A stretch of 64,000 nt of DNA from positions 15,718,501-15,782,500 of the forward strand of contig OX291557.1 in the NCBI GenBank assembly GCA_946406115.1, in the 5' to 3' direction. Shown here in pieces: positions 35,678 through 56,091 of the stretch. The stretch comes from Apoda limacodes (lineage: Eukaryota > Arthropoda > Insecta > Lepidoptera > Limacodidae). The notes below the pieces were generated by a model. The model worked only from the letters and a program-made list of their open reading frames with translations, was not told the DNA's origin and searched no databases. The translations under genes and the position numbers were made by a program. How positions within the stretch are numbered: the stretch's first letter is position 1; every line of letters starts with the position of its first letter.

Positions 35678-37221
35678 TCAAGGATTGAGCGGCAAGTCCT
35701 TCTTTGGTTCTTCTGCATTGCTTAACGTTTTCATTTCGTCTTTAACATCTTCAGCTGAAAAATAAGTACATTTTCAAACTTAACATTTTCATTTATTTAA
35801 TTAACTATCAACCTGGTATGACGTAATTTTTTAACTTCATTTAATACTAGTTTTTCTATGATTTGTAGCCGGACAACATAGCCAGAATAAAAAAAATTAT
35901 GTAACCTCATCTATATAGTTTCAATCTAACGCGTAGATCTTTTATTTAACATTGGATCGGGGCAGGGACATATTTTTATATATCTAAAGGTACTCACATT
36001 TAAGTTCATCTTTCATCGAATTGTCCTTGTCTAGTCTCGGGCGTTTCCGGGGCTGTGCGCGGTACGAACGGTTGTCACGCCGTCCACCCTCGCCTTCATC
36101 CTCGGAGTCTGACAGTTCACCGTCGCCGGTTATTCGCTTATCCTTAAAAATAACAACAAAAACCTACTAAGCTTCTTTTCTATATTCGTTTGTGTTTTAG
36201 GATGAATTGATTAATTAGGCTTGATTTAGTCGGTGAGCGCTGATGTTACCGACCTGACCGAGCAACGGATTTTACGCTCGTCCGTAACGTTGTGTAAAAA
36301 ATCCTTTGTATTGTCTGTATTTTTATTTTATCAACAAAAGTGAATGTTTGTTTTTCTGTCCGTTCTCAAGTTCTCTTAATTTCATACAGTGCAAAAAACG
36401 TTCGGTTCGGTTATTTTAATAGTTTCACTTATACAAGACAAAATGGATTGAAAAAAAAAATTAGTTCAGTAATTTATACATGAAGATTATTGCGTCTTTA
36501 AAAAAAAAAGTGTTCTAGCGATAAGAAACAAACCGCAGGACCAATTTTGCTCACACTCTTTTCAGATCTAAGTAATAACGTGGCGTATCGAGTCATGAGA
36601 CAAATTGGTCCTAATATTTTAATAAATAATTCTTGAGATACTAAGGGGCAAAAAAAAGCTTACATACATATGTATGTACATACATACACACACATACATC
36701 ACTCTAAAAAATGCTGGCAAACGATTCTCCAGGTCTCAAAATGTAGCGAAATCGCAAATTTATCGATTTTGATTTTCGGACCTATATTATTATGATTAAG
36801 TCTCAAATTTGCTTTTGCATTTAGATTACCTTTTCACTTTGAGGAAGTCTTTCATCCTTGTCTATTTTGTCTTCATCCTCTGACTCGTCATTTACAGCGT
36901 CTTCTGGGATGGGTTGAACCTGTTACATACAAAAAAAATATGTCAAAAATTTTGTAATAATTTTACTAGAAGATCATTTAATATATTTTTTTGCTTAATA
37001 TCATTAAAATGTGATACAAAAAATAGTTTGGTAGCAACCGTAACAGCAACTTGAGATTTTTTTTTTAATAATTAAAACAGTTTTTATAGCGATAAAAAAA
37101 ATCCACTGGACCGATTTTGCTCACACTCTTTTTAGATCTAAGTCATGACGTGGCGTATCGATAGATTGGTCACGAGAGAAATTGGTCCATTGGTTCTTGA
37201 GATATCGAGGGGCAAAAAAGC

Positions 37222-37271
<50 letters not shown>

Positions 37272-40200
37272 ACCCTCGCACCCTCACACACACACATACA
37301 CACCCTCGCACCCTCACACACAAAAGATTCTCCTGGTCACAAAATGTAAAGAAAAAGAATTTTACGATTTAGATTTTTGTTTTTTGGACCTACTGGTATT
37401 ATAATGACTTCCCTCAAGAGAAGTTAAAAAAATTATAAATATTAACACTAAAATCGACTCAATGGCTAGGACCAGTTAAGAAAAGAAAGTTAGGAAGGCC
37501 AAAGAAAAGATGGATAGGTGACATTATAGAAGTGGATAGAAAGGACTGGATGGAGAAGACAAAATGTAAGAAAACATGGCAAAAGATGGAGATGGCCCTT
37601 ACAGGTTTAAAGGTTTGTAAATATTTAATTAAATAAAATCTCCCACACAACTAACATAAATTTTAAGACACGTATTAACAAAACAAATACACATGAATTG
37701 TAAATAATTTTACAGGAATAAATACGGCTGTAATAATAATGATACAAAATATAATAGTGACTGGTAATAAATATATGAAAGTACATCTGTTGTACTGGGC
37801 AGTGTCCAGTAACTCAATGCGGGTCCTTCAAACCCGTCAGGGTGAGTTCTCGAATACAGCCTCAAATATTTATCTGCTTTCATTGAAGACATTAACAATA
37901 TGTGTCTTTTGTCACTTTGTTAAGATAACTGGCAAACAATGAGCAATGCAGACAATAATATGAAATCCATAAGATGGTACATTAGATTTATTAGATTTAT
38001 CACCTGGACTCCTGGGGCATGTGGCAGCATACGAAGATTCTCAAACAGCCTATTTTTTATTTTCTCTAGATATTCTGGTGTGTTCTGGTTAGACATATTA
38101 CTTGGTGAGATGTGTAGTTTAAAGTCTGGACCAAAATATTCAAAATAATCATTGTATGGCAACTCATTGGCGATTTCGACACCAAGAGCGACTGACGTCT
38201 CATAGGTCCAACAACGGGAAACATTGCGGATTGTGTACCTGTAACAAATATAGATTTATAATATTAACTTCCAATGCACATATCATATCATAAATTCGAA
38301 AAAAAGAGCAAAATCAATAAAAAAATATAACATACATTTTACCTCTTGACTTATCACTGTAACCTTTGCATGCTAACAATAAGCTGAATGTAATTATTAG
38401 ATTATAAGAAAAACACAGCTGTATTGTACCAAATTTTAGCAAATAAATTAATATGACAATCATAAGAAAATACTAGCATACCCAAATAGGCGTTTTTTTA
38501 ATCAGATAAATATGTTTTTAATTAATTTGGAAAAAAACTGTCATATGAGATATAGTTCTATCCCTAAGATTGTATAGAATCACAGGTTTTTAGTAAGTTT
38601 CTTACCCGCCACCTCCGACAAGTAGGAACGGCAAACCAAATCTCTTCACTAATTCCACACATCGGCCGTGACCCCGAACTGTCAGGTTAAAGCAACCAAG
38701 TCTGTCTCCTGAATATATTATATAATATATTAATAAATATACAGATTATACATGGGTATTATCGGCTCGCGTTCATAATGGGATGTGACCTTTTTGAACT
38801 GAGGCATGCATGCACGCCCGCCAGCTTTAGCGTCAGTAAACTCGTCATATTTGGATTGATTGATATGAGTGATTGTAACAATAAATGACTGTTGAATACT
38901 TAAACTTATTTAATAACTCTACTTCACTCACTAGAACAGTCATTTTTAAATCACTTTGACAAGATTCCCTTTCTAAATGCGCTTGGATTATATAACAAAA
39001 TAGACAAATAAATGATTGGTCTATATAAGATTACTTAATATTCTATTAAGGCATAGATGAATAAAAACAGTTTACTAGTTTATTACTGCCACTTTGTTTG
39101 TGGAGTAGTTGCACATGATCACGTGTCTGCTGGTATAAAACTACCACTAAGTTAAACCCTCAAAGGAAAGGATATTTTTAATGTCATCTTTATTCAAAGC
39201 TTTATTAAGAAATGAAAAATTATAACAAGCGAATAGCTGTGTAAGAGTATTTTTAAATTTTCGATTGGGTTTGGTGAGCACTTTTAGCAGAAGCACAACC
39301 CAAAACTCACATATTCTAATGTAAAAAAATATCAAGTGGCCGCAGGGCCTTAAAGGAGCTTATCTAAAAACTTATATTATGATTAATAAAACAGTCTTAC
39401 AATTCCGCCGTCTTTGCATTTGGGGTTTAGTATGGCGATACCAGATTACAGGCCAAGTGAGGAGTGTCACAGTAGATTATTTTAAAATAATTTGAAGATT
39501 TTATATGGGTATACATTGTACTGCAAAAAATTTACCTGTGAGTGAGTCAGCCCCACACTGCAATACAACTGCACTGGGTTGGAATGTCTCCATGACCTTT
39601 GAGATGATGGGCACGAAGATGGACTCGTATGATTCATCATCCATGCCATCCCGCAGTGGAATGTTAACTGCATAATACTTTCCTTTTCCAGCACCAATGT
39701 CTCTCAGATCTCCTGTAAAATAATGAAATAAAATTATATTAATCACATACATAGCTTTTAATAAGTTATACTAAGATGTAGTCAATCTTAGTACAGGGCT
39801 ATTAGCAGCATATTAAGGATGTATTTTTATTATTGATAAATTCCCATTTCAATGACAAAAAAAATTAGCAGAACAGATAAGATAACGGAAGGAATTCCAC
39901 TAAAAGCCGTATTAGATAAAAAAAATATGTTTTAAGTTACATTTAAACCTTAAGGCTTTGGCAAACAGCCGGCGTGGCTGGGCGCGACGTTGGCGTGGCG
40001 CAAGGCTGACATGTTAGTTCTTCTCGCGTTCGTTGCTATGAAAACATATGTAAGTCGTCTCACAGAACACGCCGAGCTTGTATAGCGCGCCGCCTATACC
40101 GTTATACTTGCTTTTCTATGACTCGGCACACAGAGAGCTAAGGGGGAGCTTGACGCGACGTGGAGCGGCGTGAAGTGATTAGGTAGTTGTAAGCTTTTAC

Positions 40201-43200
40201 AGATTTTCGATTCGATACAAATTTCAAGATGTATGTTGAAAAATTAATAATTTTTGTACTGCAGTATGCAGTTCTGTACGATCTATCTAATCAAGACTAC
40301 AAAAATTTCATTTAAAGGCGCTCATTTGGTAAAGCATTGCAAAAGAAATGAATTTAAAGAAATCAAGAGAAGTAGCTCTTCAATGTCTGATTTGCTCGAC
40401 ATTTTAATAAAAAGTGACGCTAGGCGGGCAGTCCATCACACACAGATCCTTGTCGTAGAGCATTGCAGCGTAGCGTGATCGCGGCGCAGCGTTTGCTTAT
40501 GCCACGCTAGCATTGCGTCAAGCCGCCGTCGCGCCCGCTGTTTGACAAATCTTTTACCTTTACTTGAGAGTGTTAAAAGTATAATGTACCATGCATAAAC
40601 TGCATCCATTATTATGATTTACTGCCTCGGAACATCTACTTTACATTAGAATCAAAATTAAATTAGCATCAAAAACAGTCCAACAAAGAACTAACCTGTT
40701 CCTGGGAAGTACTCTCCATATTTATGGAAAGATACAGTCATTACTCTGTCTGTAGTATAAAAAGCCTCTTCCACACCATCACCGTGGTGTACATCTATGT
40801 CTATGTACAAAACCCTCTGGTGGTATTTCAGTAATTCCAATATGCCAAGAACTATATCATTTACATAGCAAAACCCTGACGCTTCAGATTTCTTGGCATG
40901 GTGAAGACCTCCACCCCAATTGATACATATTTCTGAAGCCTGAAATTTTTTTGGAAATATAAACTTAACTGCTAATGTAATCATAATCATAGGCTGTTAT
41001 TGCAAGTGAACTAATAATTAAGGAAGAAAGGATGCACGGCATTGCACTCTCATTTTGACATTAGATTATTCTATTTGTCTGATTAATTATTAAATTATTT
41101 GTCTGATAATGGCCTATGGTCATGATACAAGATCATTAAAGTACTTGTCTAGGTACATATCAATAAAATACTCAGAAAGCTTCCCTAACTTAGGGCTAAT
41201 GATTAGTTAATGCACATTAACTTGGTCAGGTATGGTCCATGCCCAGAGTCAAAATAAGGGTAGTCGTTAACTTTTGAAAAGAGTAGTGCTGGTACCAATG
41301 CATTGCAGCTTCAATTAGTCATTGATGATACTAATTATAGATAATTGAACACTGAAATTTTAGTCAATGAAAAAATATTACATACCTACTTTTTGATTTG
41401 TCACTTATATAGATATATAACATTTAAGGTAGTTTTTGTATAGTGAAACCCATTTTTTACGAGTGGACCATAGGATCAAGATTTTGTGTAATATTATTAA
41501 CTCACAGATATATCTAATGTCAGAAAAATCGGTATTATGTTATTGTTTCTAAACATACTAAAAATATAGTTGATGTTTAGGCTTTTATAATGAAACTTTA
41601 GGAGGCTATTGACTATTTCCATTCTGTCATGTCTTATGGCATTTTGCTTTGGGGTAAGGCAGCTGATATTGATACAGTCTTTAAGAAAAAGAGAGCAGTA
41701 TGGTCAATCTATGACCTTGAATTTAATCGGGACCTTGAATTTCTCTTAGGGAACTAAAGAGGTAAATTAATATTTTAACTGTTCCTTGCCTATATATCTG
41801 GTATAATGTATGTACACCAAAATTGAAACTTATTTGCCAAAATAGTGACCTACACAGTGTTAATACAAGGAAAATAAGCTTTAATAAGTTGTGTTAATAG
41901 AAAAGCAACTTTCATCTAATGTGTTTAAAAATTATATTAACTTTACTATTATATTTTGTATGTTAAGTTTTGCTACACAAAATATAAGGTACCTGTTTAT
42001 TAAGTTTTACTGCAGCAGCTACTGAACCACCGGCAGATAATTGACAAAATTCATACAATCCATCAAATACCGGACAGTCTTCACCGACATTAACTGGAAA
42101 CAACAATGCATGATTTCATAAATCCATACTTACACTAACAAAAAATATCACTAAATGTAATAATAATCAATTTGTTTCATTAAGTTGTAATATCCATATA
42201 TTACTTACATTTTTGCATTTGTTTGTTGTATTCTGACATATTGTCTGGTCTAATAGAACGTAAGAAACGGATATAGTCATCTGAATGGAATTTTGTCATT
42301 TCATCAGCAGTAGCTTTGTGTGGTCTCTAAAATATAAAAATTAATGGGTATGTTTAAATACATACAAGCATATTCATGTATGTGCATTATGTCACAGAAT
42401 ATACAATAGCATTACATGCTGCATGCCCATTTAGCACCCCTTCTTTGCAGTGGATTTTGAAGAGCTACCTCATAGTAACCAACATTTATCATATTTGTTG
42501 GTAATTCACATGCAAAGGTTTTCACATGTAAGTGTTTACAGTCAGTAATAACAAATATTCTGTAGCACAAGATCTTTTTTAAAACATGGTTAAACATGTT
42601 TGAGCGAAGCGATGGCTGATTCATGTGTCATACTCGTGAACGGGTGCCGCCTGTGGAGGCTGGTCTGCTCTTGCAAACTTCTTGGTATTCTTAGTATTTA
42701 GTCTTACTTTTTTGTTTTGTTTATTAATACTGTAAGACATTGATTATTTCTTAGTGATGAATACATAAACTGTCTTTTGTTTATATTAGATACTTTTTTA
42801 TGTTGTGCTTTATATTTCATGTGTTTTTATGTTTGTAATGGAAAGTGTCCTTTTATGATAGGGAGGGCATTTTCCAATATTTTAATTGGACGCTGTAAAA
42901 AAAAGGGAGAAAAGAAATGCCCTTGCTGAGTTTCTTGCCGGTTCTTCTCAGTACAAGGTCTCCCGCCCTGTAGACTTACGAACCGATGGCATAGTGACAT
43001 TCATAAGTGCTCAATTATTGTAGCCTAATCTGAATAAAATTATATTGAATTGAATTTTGCGAGTCAGCCATTAATTACACACACATCATATGGTATGCAT
43101 AAATTGTCTTTCTAATGTAGTAGTATTATTTTATTTTATAGAGAGAGCAGTGTGCTATAGTCTTAAGTACAATTCAACACATGTGGCTTCGACAAAGTAA

Positions 43201-45148
43201 CATTCTAAGACAGAGGCTAAGTAAGCGTAATGTAATTAAATGCAACAACAAACATAATTGTGGGCCCGTTATAATAGTCGTTGCTTAGACAAAGTATTAC
43301 TTATTGCTATGATATAGGCTTAACTTGAATAATGTAATAATAAACACTGCTGATACACACACATGTTGCTAAGCATGCTCTTATTCTTAGCTAAGCATGA
43401 GTAACGCATTTCCTTTACTTAGGAGAGTCTAAGCACGTAATTTGTTAACAATAATAAAACAAAGATTCAAATACTTAAATATCTATGAATTATTTTTTCC
43501 TAGTTGCTTATGTCAACTTATGTGTAAGTACTATACTAAAGGCAAATGAGAGAGGTGCGAGGTGGTGGGAAAATAATAATATTACATAAGTACCTACGGT
43601 ACCCTCATTGGTGCGCAAGTTAAAATTTGCACACAACCAGTTTTTTGCTCTTTATGGCATTTGATGCATGCAGGTAAAGGTTACAAGCCATTCAGTGTTG
43701 ACAATAAACAAAACCACTGTTAACAATGAATTGACATAAAAAAGAATTGAATTTTAGGTAAAAAAAAACAAAAGCCATTTATGATAACCACCAAAATTAA
43801 TTTTCTTCTATGGTTAGTATAAATGGCTTTCTGTTTTTGAAAATCTGGTAAATATGACTAATAGCAGTAGTAAGTATTGTAAAGAATTCTCCAAGCAAGA
43901 CTTTCAGAAGTATTACTTAGGACATAACTTAGAAACAACTATTAATCTGGGCCTAAGACTAAAATCTAGTAATTTATTAACACGCTATAGAGTCAGCAGA
44001 TTTTTTAATAGTTTTGTAAATTACTTTGGCCAGTACCAAAGAATTTTATATTGATCTCCAATAAAACAATTTCTGTAGCAACTTCAAACAAGTTCATGTA
44101 CAGAAGAGCTACTTTTCTTTCTTTTGTTAAATACTCAAGGATTTTTTAGTATAAGGTTGCCTCACCAATCAATTTAACTTTAAGTCAAGAGTAAGTTGAG
44201 TTTATCAAAGGTTTTAGACTAGTCACTTTGTCAGTAAATTTTTGCTAAAGCAAAATTTTACAAAAAATTTTTTGGATGCAACCCAAGTTGATGTGTGTGA
44301 CTATACAGAGCAAGATTTGTTCAGAACCAGACAAAACATCAATTATTATTTGACATAATAACGTAACAACTTAAATTTTCGTATAGGCTGATGTTAACAA
44401 TGGGTATTAAAAACATTAAACAACTCAACAATCTAAGTTGTGTCCGGTTAAAGTTTGTTCAGAGGTTATGAACTCAAACTTGAGCAAGTATGGATTCATA
44501 GTAGGGTTTTTTTTTATTTAATTCAATTTGTTTCCTCCTAGTCAAAATATATATAACTACAAATTTATAGATTTAATCAATCTTACATAGATCTCCATTT
44601 TTCTGTATAGTCCATAATTAAGTAACAAATTGTGTGTCATACGTATGCGGTGTGGCTTCATCGGATGTCCTTGGCCATAGTAATAATTTCCTATGTCACC
44701 TTAAACAAAAACAAAACTTCAAAAGTAAGTTAAGTCAAGAGTAAGAAATCGGTAATTACTTTTCAACTTTTTAGAATTATGTTACTCAAGTCATTTCAGT
44801 CTAGACACATATTGGTCGGTAGAAGAAAAACTAAAACGAGAACACTGCTAGTCTGACCAATAGGAGCACAGAACGCGATACAGACGCGTAGAAATGTATC
44901 AATCAACACGTTGCTAAATTTATGAAGACGAATAAATGCAATATATTTACTAGAACTCGATGCAAAACAATACCGAAAGATAACTTTTATAATTATGGCA
45001 TATCATTTCATTTATGTATGAGGGTTCTAACATGATAAATTTCGAGCACACTGATAATTGACCATTGGCGGGATTAAAATCTAAAACAATGATACGTACT
45101 GTCGTAATAATAACATACTCTCTTCTTACTATGAGGTTGCATAGCCAT
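35678..45148 (-). CDS. HDAC1: Histone deacetylase 1 (HDAC1 / Rpd3), complete
   Basis: Eleven exons on the - strand: 45148-45100, 44699-44587, 42326-42209, 42093-41993, 40939-40696, 39712-39536, 38708-38606, 38238-38004, 36919-36830, 36142-35998, 35754-35678. They join in frame to 483 aa plus TGA, close to other insect Rpd3 proteins apart from a shorter acidic tail. The zinc-dependent deacetylase domain spans about 10-320. It includes GGGLHHAKK (His140, His141), DIDVHHGDG (Asp176, His178), CGADSL (Asp264) and GGYTIRN (Tyr303), the zinc ligands and catalytic residues of class I HDACs. It ends in a charged tail ([27 protein letters not shown], a nuclear-signal-like block). Family role: removes acetyl from histone lysines in Sin3, NuRD and CoREST complexes. 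Two in-frame ATGs lie two codons apart; the second fits the fly protein start, so either may be used. Confidence 0.97.
36517..36800. repeat. Repeat family R4, copy 1, in the intron after HDAC1 exon 9
   Basis: Shares with 37088-37410 the ordered blocks ttttgctcacactctttt, cagatctaagt, gacgtggcgtatcga-like, ttcttgagata, ggggcaaaaaa and agcttacata. An acatacat microsatellite (36661-36698) sits in the position where copy 2 has (ca)n. Non-coding. Confidence 0.75.
37088..37410. repeat. Repeat family R4, copy 2, in the intron before HDAC1 exon 9
   Basis: Same orientation as the copy at 36517-36800. It contains (ca)n at about 37224-37267, then two copies of a cataca/caccctcgcaccct block to 37322. 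The two copies bracket the 90-bp exon 9 of HDAC1 (36830-36919). Confidence 0.75.
39953..40553. mobile_element. PIF/Harbinger-type element in an HDAC1 intron
   Basis: Left end aggctttggcaaacagccgg; the right end read in reverse is aagatttgtcaaacagcggg. These are 22-bp imperfect inverted repeats, flanked by TTA on both sides (39950-39952, 40554-40556), the target duplication typical of PIF/Harbinger. Further CpG-rich complementary sequence continues inward. 601 bp, no transposase, but a MADF-like coding scrap lies inside. Confidence 0.7.
40235..40315 (+). pseudogene. MADF-domain remnant inside the Harbinger-type element
   Basis: The frame reads [20 protein letters not shown] then DYKNFI and stop. 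MADF domains typically read LIxxVxxxPxLYDxxxxxYKN near their start, and the match of LYD and YKN at the right spacing is clear. MADF/Myb-type proteins are the second gene of Harbinger transposons, so this may be the trace of that gene. Only the first part of the domain is present. Confidence 0.5.
41603..41960 (+). mobile_element. RTE-like LINE fragment in an HDAC1 intron
   Basis: The + strand reads [20 protein letters not shown] and [15 protein letters not shown], followed after a frame change by [10 protein letters not shown] and [10 protein letters not shown]. The FHSxxxYGIxxWG and HxxNTR motifs belong to the C-terminal part of insect non-LTR reverse transcriptases. It is broken by stops and frameshifts. 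Antisense to HDAC1, between exons 4 and 5. Confidence 0.65.
42840..43062 (+). mobile_element. RTE-like LINE 3' end
   Basis: Contains gccggttcttctcagtac, ccgatggcatagtgacattc and the tail gaataaaattatattgaatt gaattt. These are the usual ordered pieces of a lepidopteran RTE-type 3' untranslated end (recalled). It may be part of the same insertion history as 41603-41960, but the two are separated by HDAC1 exons 3 and 4. Confidence 0.55.
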
Positions 45149-48100
45149 TTTTAAAATACAAACTACTTTCCAAAATACAGAGACTGTTTATATTTATTTC
45201 AAAATAAAACAAATTTCACATCACAATTAATTGTACACCACCAGTTTTCTTATTTTTATTTTTTTTTTTAATTAAAAGACGGGGACAGTGTTGCCAAGTC
45301 CAATTTTTGTAAGACCGTAGGGAAAAGCTGAAATATCCGTAGAATTCCGTAGATTTGCTGAAAAGACATAAACATTCGCTGGCTAAGACTACAGATATAC
45401 TATTAAAACCTATGGAATAAATTGCGAACTATCACGACGTAGAACAAAAAAAAGGTCAGTACACTAAAAATTATCATTTTACCAATATAAGTTCATCTAG
45501 ATATGTGTGCACGCATTATAAAATAATAATTAACTTTCAAAATAACATAGGGTGCGGTCCGATTTACGCTCACAGAGCTCACACTAACTGCCTGCCGCTT
45601 TCGAACGTGGTCCAAATTATTAGCATGCTTACAGCACATTAGGCTAACTACCCCTACATACCTATCTTAATGTTTAAATATATAATTGTAACCCAACCCC
45701 GTGCAGAGGTATAGGTACGAACTTGTGCTGTATATGTTTGATAAATGGCGAGGGTCTTGGCCTACATTTATCAAGGAACCTATGGGCTGAAAAGCGGGCA
45801 TACTTAGAAATGCAGTCCACATACCACACACACACATACACACACCCGCACACGCTCTCTCTCTCTCACACACACACACACAAACATGCACACAGCAATA
45901 CATACATACATACATACACATAGACCTTACACATACATTATTTAACACACTACGTCACACTCACAACACCCATCACACACACACACACACAATACACATC
46001 ATATCCAAATCAGTGAAGCGAAATTGGAACTGTCATCCGACAGTCAGACATAGTGAAAAGAGTCCGCGCTTCGCTGTTGTCAAAAATCAATTGGATCGGA
46101 CTTAACGAGAACACATCGCCTGCTGACCGCGCAGAACCCCTGGTACAACGTCAAATCTTGGCAGCTGTACGGTGCGACCATGCAGGAGAACATTTCTGAC
46201 CCTAGGCATTCCAGAATCCGAGGTGGCAAAGATTCTGGAAAGAGAATGGTCTTTTGCCTTCATCTCTAACAGTGTGTACATCAAATTCAGCACAGCTGGG
46301 GATGGTCTTATAAAAGATGAAAATAAGTACCTTTTATATAATACCTTTGAAGATTGTTGTTATGTAGAACAACATAAACATTTCTTTGACATTAAGATAA
46401 TTTATTAAATATCTTTATCAAAACATAACATGTTAAAAATACTGACGTAAATATACACAAAATTAATACGCAATGCCAAAGTTAACTTGTTCATATATTT
46501 GTTCCAAATTTCATAAGTAATTTTGACCACAATTACGTCTTGAAACTTTTCTGTTTCTTAAATTGGATTCAACGATTTATTTATCCATAATTTTGGTTGC
46601 GCGGTGCAGTGGTGCCCTGCGGTGCTCGCTACGAGCATAAGTGGGCAGCATAATTAAAGAAGAAATAGTAAAATATGAATATATCTCTTGCGCGTATTTT
46701 TCTCTGCGTTTCGCAAGAGTCAAAGTCCACTAAGCTTGATTCGGACCGAATTGTACGTTAACGAAAACAACATATCAAAATCTCTAAGCAAATAGGCGAA
46801 AATTAAATTAGGTAGGATGGAATTTCATTGGTTATATTAATTAATACAAAACACACTATAAAATTATTTAGGTAATGAAATCTAAAATTTTTATTATACT
46901 ATAATAACTTGTTATTACTAAAATTAAACATTATTTCCAAAATTCAATATTATTCAACTTATTTGAGAACTGTATAAAATAAACAAAACCAAAACTCTCC
47001 TGCCTCAATAAAATCATCATACCTAGCTATTCCACCAATATTTAAATTAAAACTTGTTTAAAATATTTAAAACTCGCGCCTGATAATAAAAGAGAAAATA
47101 AAGGAATTGACAGCTGCGCTCAGTGTGCTTTCTCTCGATACGCTGGGGACTGTGAACACAATAAATGACGCACCAATTCGTGATGTCATCGCGGCTTACG
47201 TGAGCGCAATAAGCATTATTCGGACCGAATGTAAGTACGCTAACTCCCCCTACCATAGACTTTGAGTTCCGTCCTGTGGACTGTGCAGTGTGACTATCCT
47301 TTAGAAAGAGACAAAGCAAACTGATCATCCTTTAGAAAGAGAGAAAGCAAACCTGTAGCCTCTTTTCGCTTTCAATCCGCAATTTTGTTTAATAATGTTT
47401 ATTATAACAAGTTAGAAAAAAACAAAAGACCTCAGTTTTGCTTCGTCTCTGTCACACTTTTGCGACAATTTTTATGGGCACCTCTTACATTTATTTATTT
47501 TCACATGATGTTCACTAACTTATTCTGTTTGGTTATGTCTGGTTTGCGTAGGTACGAAAAGCTAGTTTTTTGTTAGGTACCAACATATAAAATGAAACTT
47601 TTGAAACTACACAGATATATGCATTTACCTTATAATTTACCTTATTAAATTACTTTCAGTATTGCTAGTATTTTATACGTTTGAATATTTTATTTAGATT
47701 TTTTTGTAGATAATAACAAAGATAAAAGTTCAAAATGCAAAATTAAACTTTTTTTTAAAAAAAAAACAACGTTATAAGTATTTTTCTCAAAGTATTCACT
47801 TTCACATTTGATAGCTGTCAAAAACTAGCGCAATATACCTCAGTAGCAAAACTGCTCAGACGAAATGCTAAAAGTCAACATTAGATTTTGCTACCAAAAG
47901 CATGAATCGCTAACCGCTAACGATTTCTGCTAAAAGTAGCCAAATGGAACGCCCTAATTGTCTTTGATCTACCTGCCAAGTGGCAACATTGAGTCAGTCC
48001 ATTCATTCAGTGTGACCATATGTAGTAGATTACTACTTTTATGGTATGTTTAAGGCGGACAAAAAGAAGTGTAGTAAATTAAAATTCTGTAGTATTATTG

Positions 48101-49734
48101 AGATTTCAAGAAATTATGGGTTCAGTTTAATTGCCGTTAAATAATTTGGCGAACGCATCGTGTCGTTCAATAAGCTGCGCGTATAGCCGCTGCCTCTCTC
48201 GCTCTCAGTTCTCACTTTTGCGGTACGTCCCGCGACGCACCCGTTTTAATAGGTTTAATAATACTGGAGCGACTATAGGTAATAAAGAGTACTTTTTGTT
48301 GACTGACTAATGAGGAATGATGATAAGAGACAATAACACAATACTTGGGAATTTACATTGACTGTTTTGCAACCTAGCGGTATATTTTAAGCCCCTGCTG
48401 TTTTCAAAGCCGATCAGTTTCAAAAGTCACGTAAACCGCACCAAAGACCAGTAATCACCGGGCGAAGGACAAACAGCGATAATCACACCTAAAGTGAACG
48501 AAGCCATGATAATTTTTCAATTTTTTTGATAAAAAGGTCTACTTCTTTTGTTAATGTTGTAGAATTCCTGTGTTTGATTTCTGTGTACATCATAACTTAC
48601 TAAACACTACTTTTGTCGTCTTAATTGAAAAAGAAAATTCTTTTGACTGTTTGTAGTTCCGTCTGTAAAGGGCTTTTTCGTAAACGGAATGAGCAACAGA
48701 TCTTGAATATGAATATTTTGCAGACGAATATTGGTCCAAAACCGAATAGGTACTGAATAAGATATTCTATCAAATTATGTTTAAGCAGGTTTAATACCTT
48801 ATAAATCTTACACTGGCATTTGTGGTTATGTTGTATCAAAGTTATTGAATAAAGTACAAATCTATTTTAATTTTTGATTACAAAGCAATTATAAATTACA
48901 TATAATTTTCGTTACTACTTAGAAATTTGAATATTAAATAAATATTATGTACTAAAAATTACTACAAACCTCTTGTATAAAAACAAATACTAAAAGCACC
49001 AATTCATTAGGAAGCTTCTAAGCTGTGACCCGAACAAGCTTTTGAAATTCCAATATAGTATTCCCTTCAAGTTAAACTCGCATTTGTCTGTTTGTTGAGA
49101 AAATGGTTACACAAGTTAAATTAAAACAAGTAGGTATGTAGGATTAAAGACGATCATGCTGATTAAAGCTCATTACACACGGAGCTATAATATATATTAT
49201 TATGACAAAATATGTCTATAAATAACTAAATATATTTATAGCCGCAAGTGTTGTAACTTAATGTTTACTATTGAAAATATATCGTTATATGCTTTATTAC
49301 ATTTTATATTAATATATATAGTATAGCATGGTGTGTGACGGGCTGGAAATGTAAAAATGGAAACTGCTGTTCATAATACATTTCTGGGAACTAAGTATTT
49401 TTTTTTTAATTTTACCTAGGTTTTATATCAGCAATGATACCATAGATTTTTCAATTTACTTAGTAGTATTTTAATTATACTGTATACTGTAGTAGATTTC
49501 TTCAAAAATCTATGGTCACTCTTAAATCATTAATATTCTTTCCTTTTTCTGTAGCAGTGATCAAGGTAAGACGTGTTTCATTTATTTAAAATAAATTAGA
49601 ACTTTTACATGTAGTTTCCATATTGTGTTTCACTAAATTATTGTTTTATGTGCATACGTTGTACCTTGGTTAATTGCCGTCACTTACATGCTGGGTTGGC
49701 TGAATTTACCCCAATTATTTTTTCTATTTTTCAG
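45149..49734. promoter_or_regulatory. Divergent intergenic region between HDAC1 and Rm62
   Basis: Contains both promoters by position, but no TATA box could be assigned with confidence. It holds a (ca)n-rich block (about 45823-45995), a directly repeated atcctttagaaagaga unit (47297-47352), the palindrome ttcggaccgaa twice (46740, 47219), and a CpG-richer block at 48160-48250 with ctctcgctctcagttctcac. That block is the best candidate for the Rm62 transcription start. A possible 11-nt micro-exon (49559-49569, after ctgtag and before gtaaga) is noted only as a possibility. Confidence 0.4.
45823..45995. repeat. CA-rich microsatellite cluster
   Basis: Interrupted (ca)n, (ct)n and (acat)n runs. 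The open frames on both strands through it are simple-sequence artefacts. Confidence 0.85.

Positions 49735-56091
<6,357 letters not shown>

Noticed and set aside
37121..37372. Open frames over the CA repeat in the HDAC1 intron
   Set aside because: Simple-sequence translation (Cys-Val or Thr-His runs) on both strands.
42412..42624. 70-codon antisense frame in an HDAC1 intron
   Set aside because: No motif, no splice context and AT-rich codons; likely chance within old repeat sequence.
45292..45360. cagtgttgccaagtcc near the HDAC1 5' end as another hAT MITE
   Set aside because: No matching right end or 8-bp duplication was found nearby.
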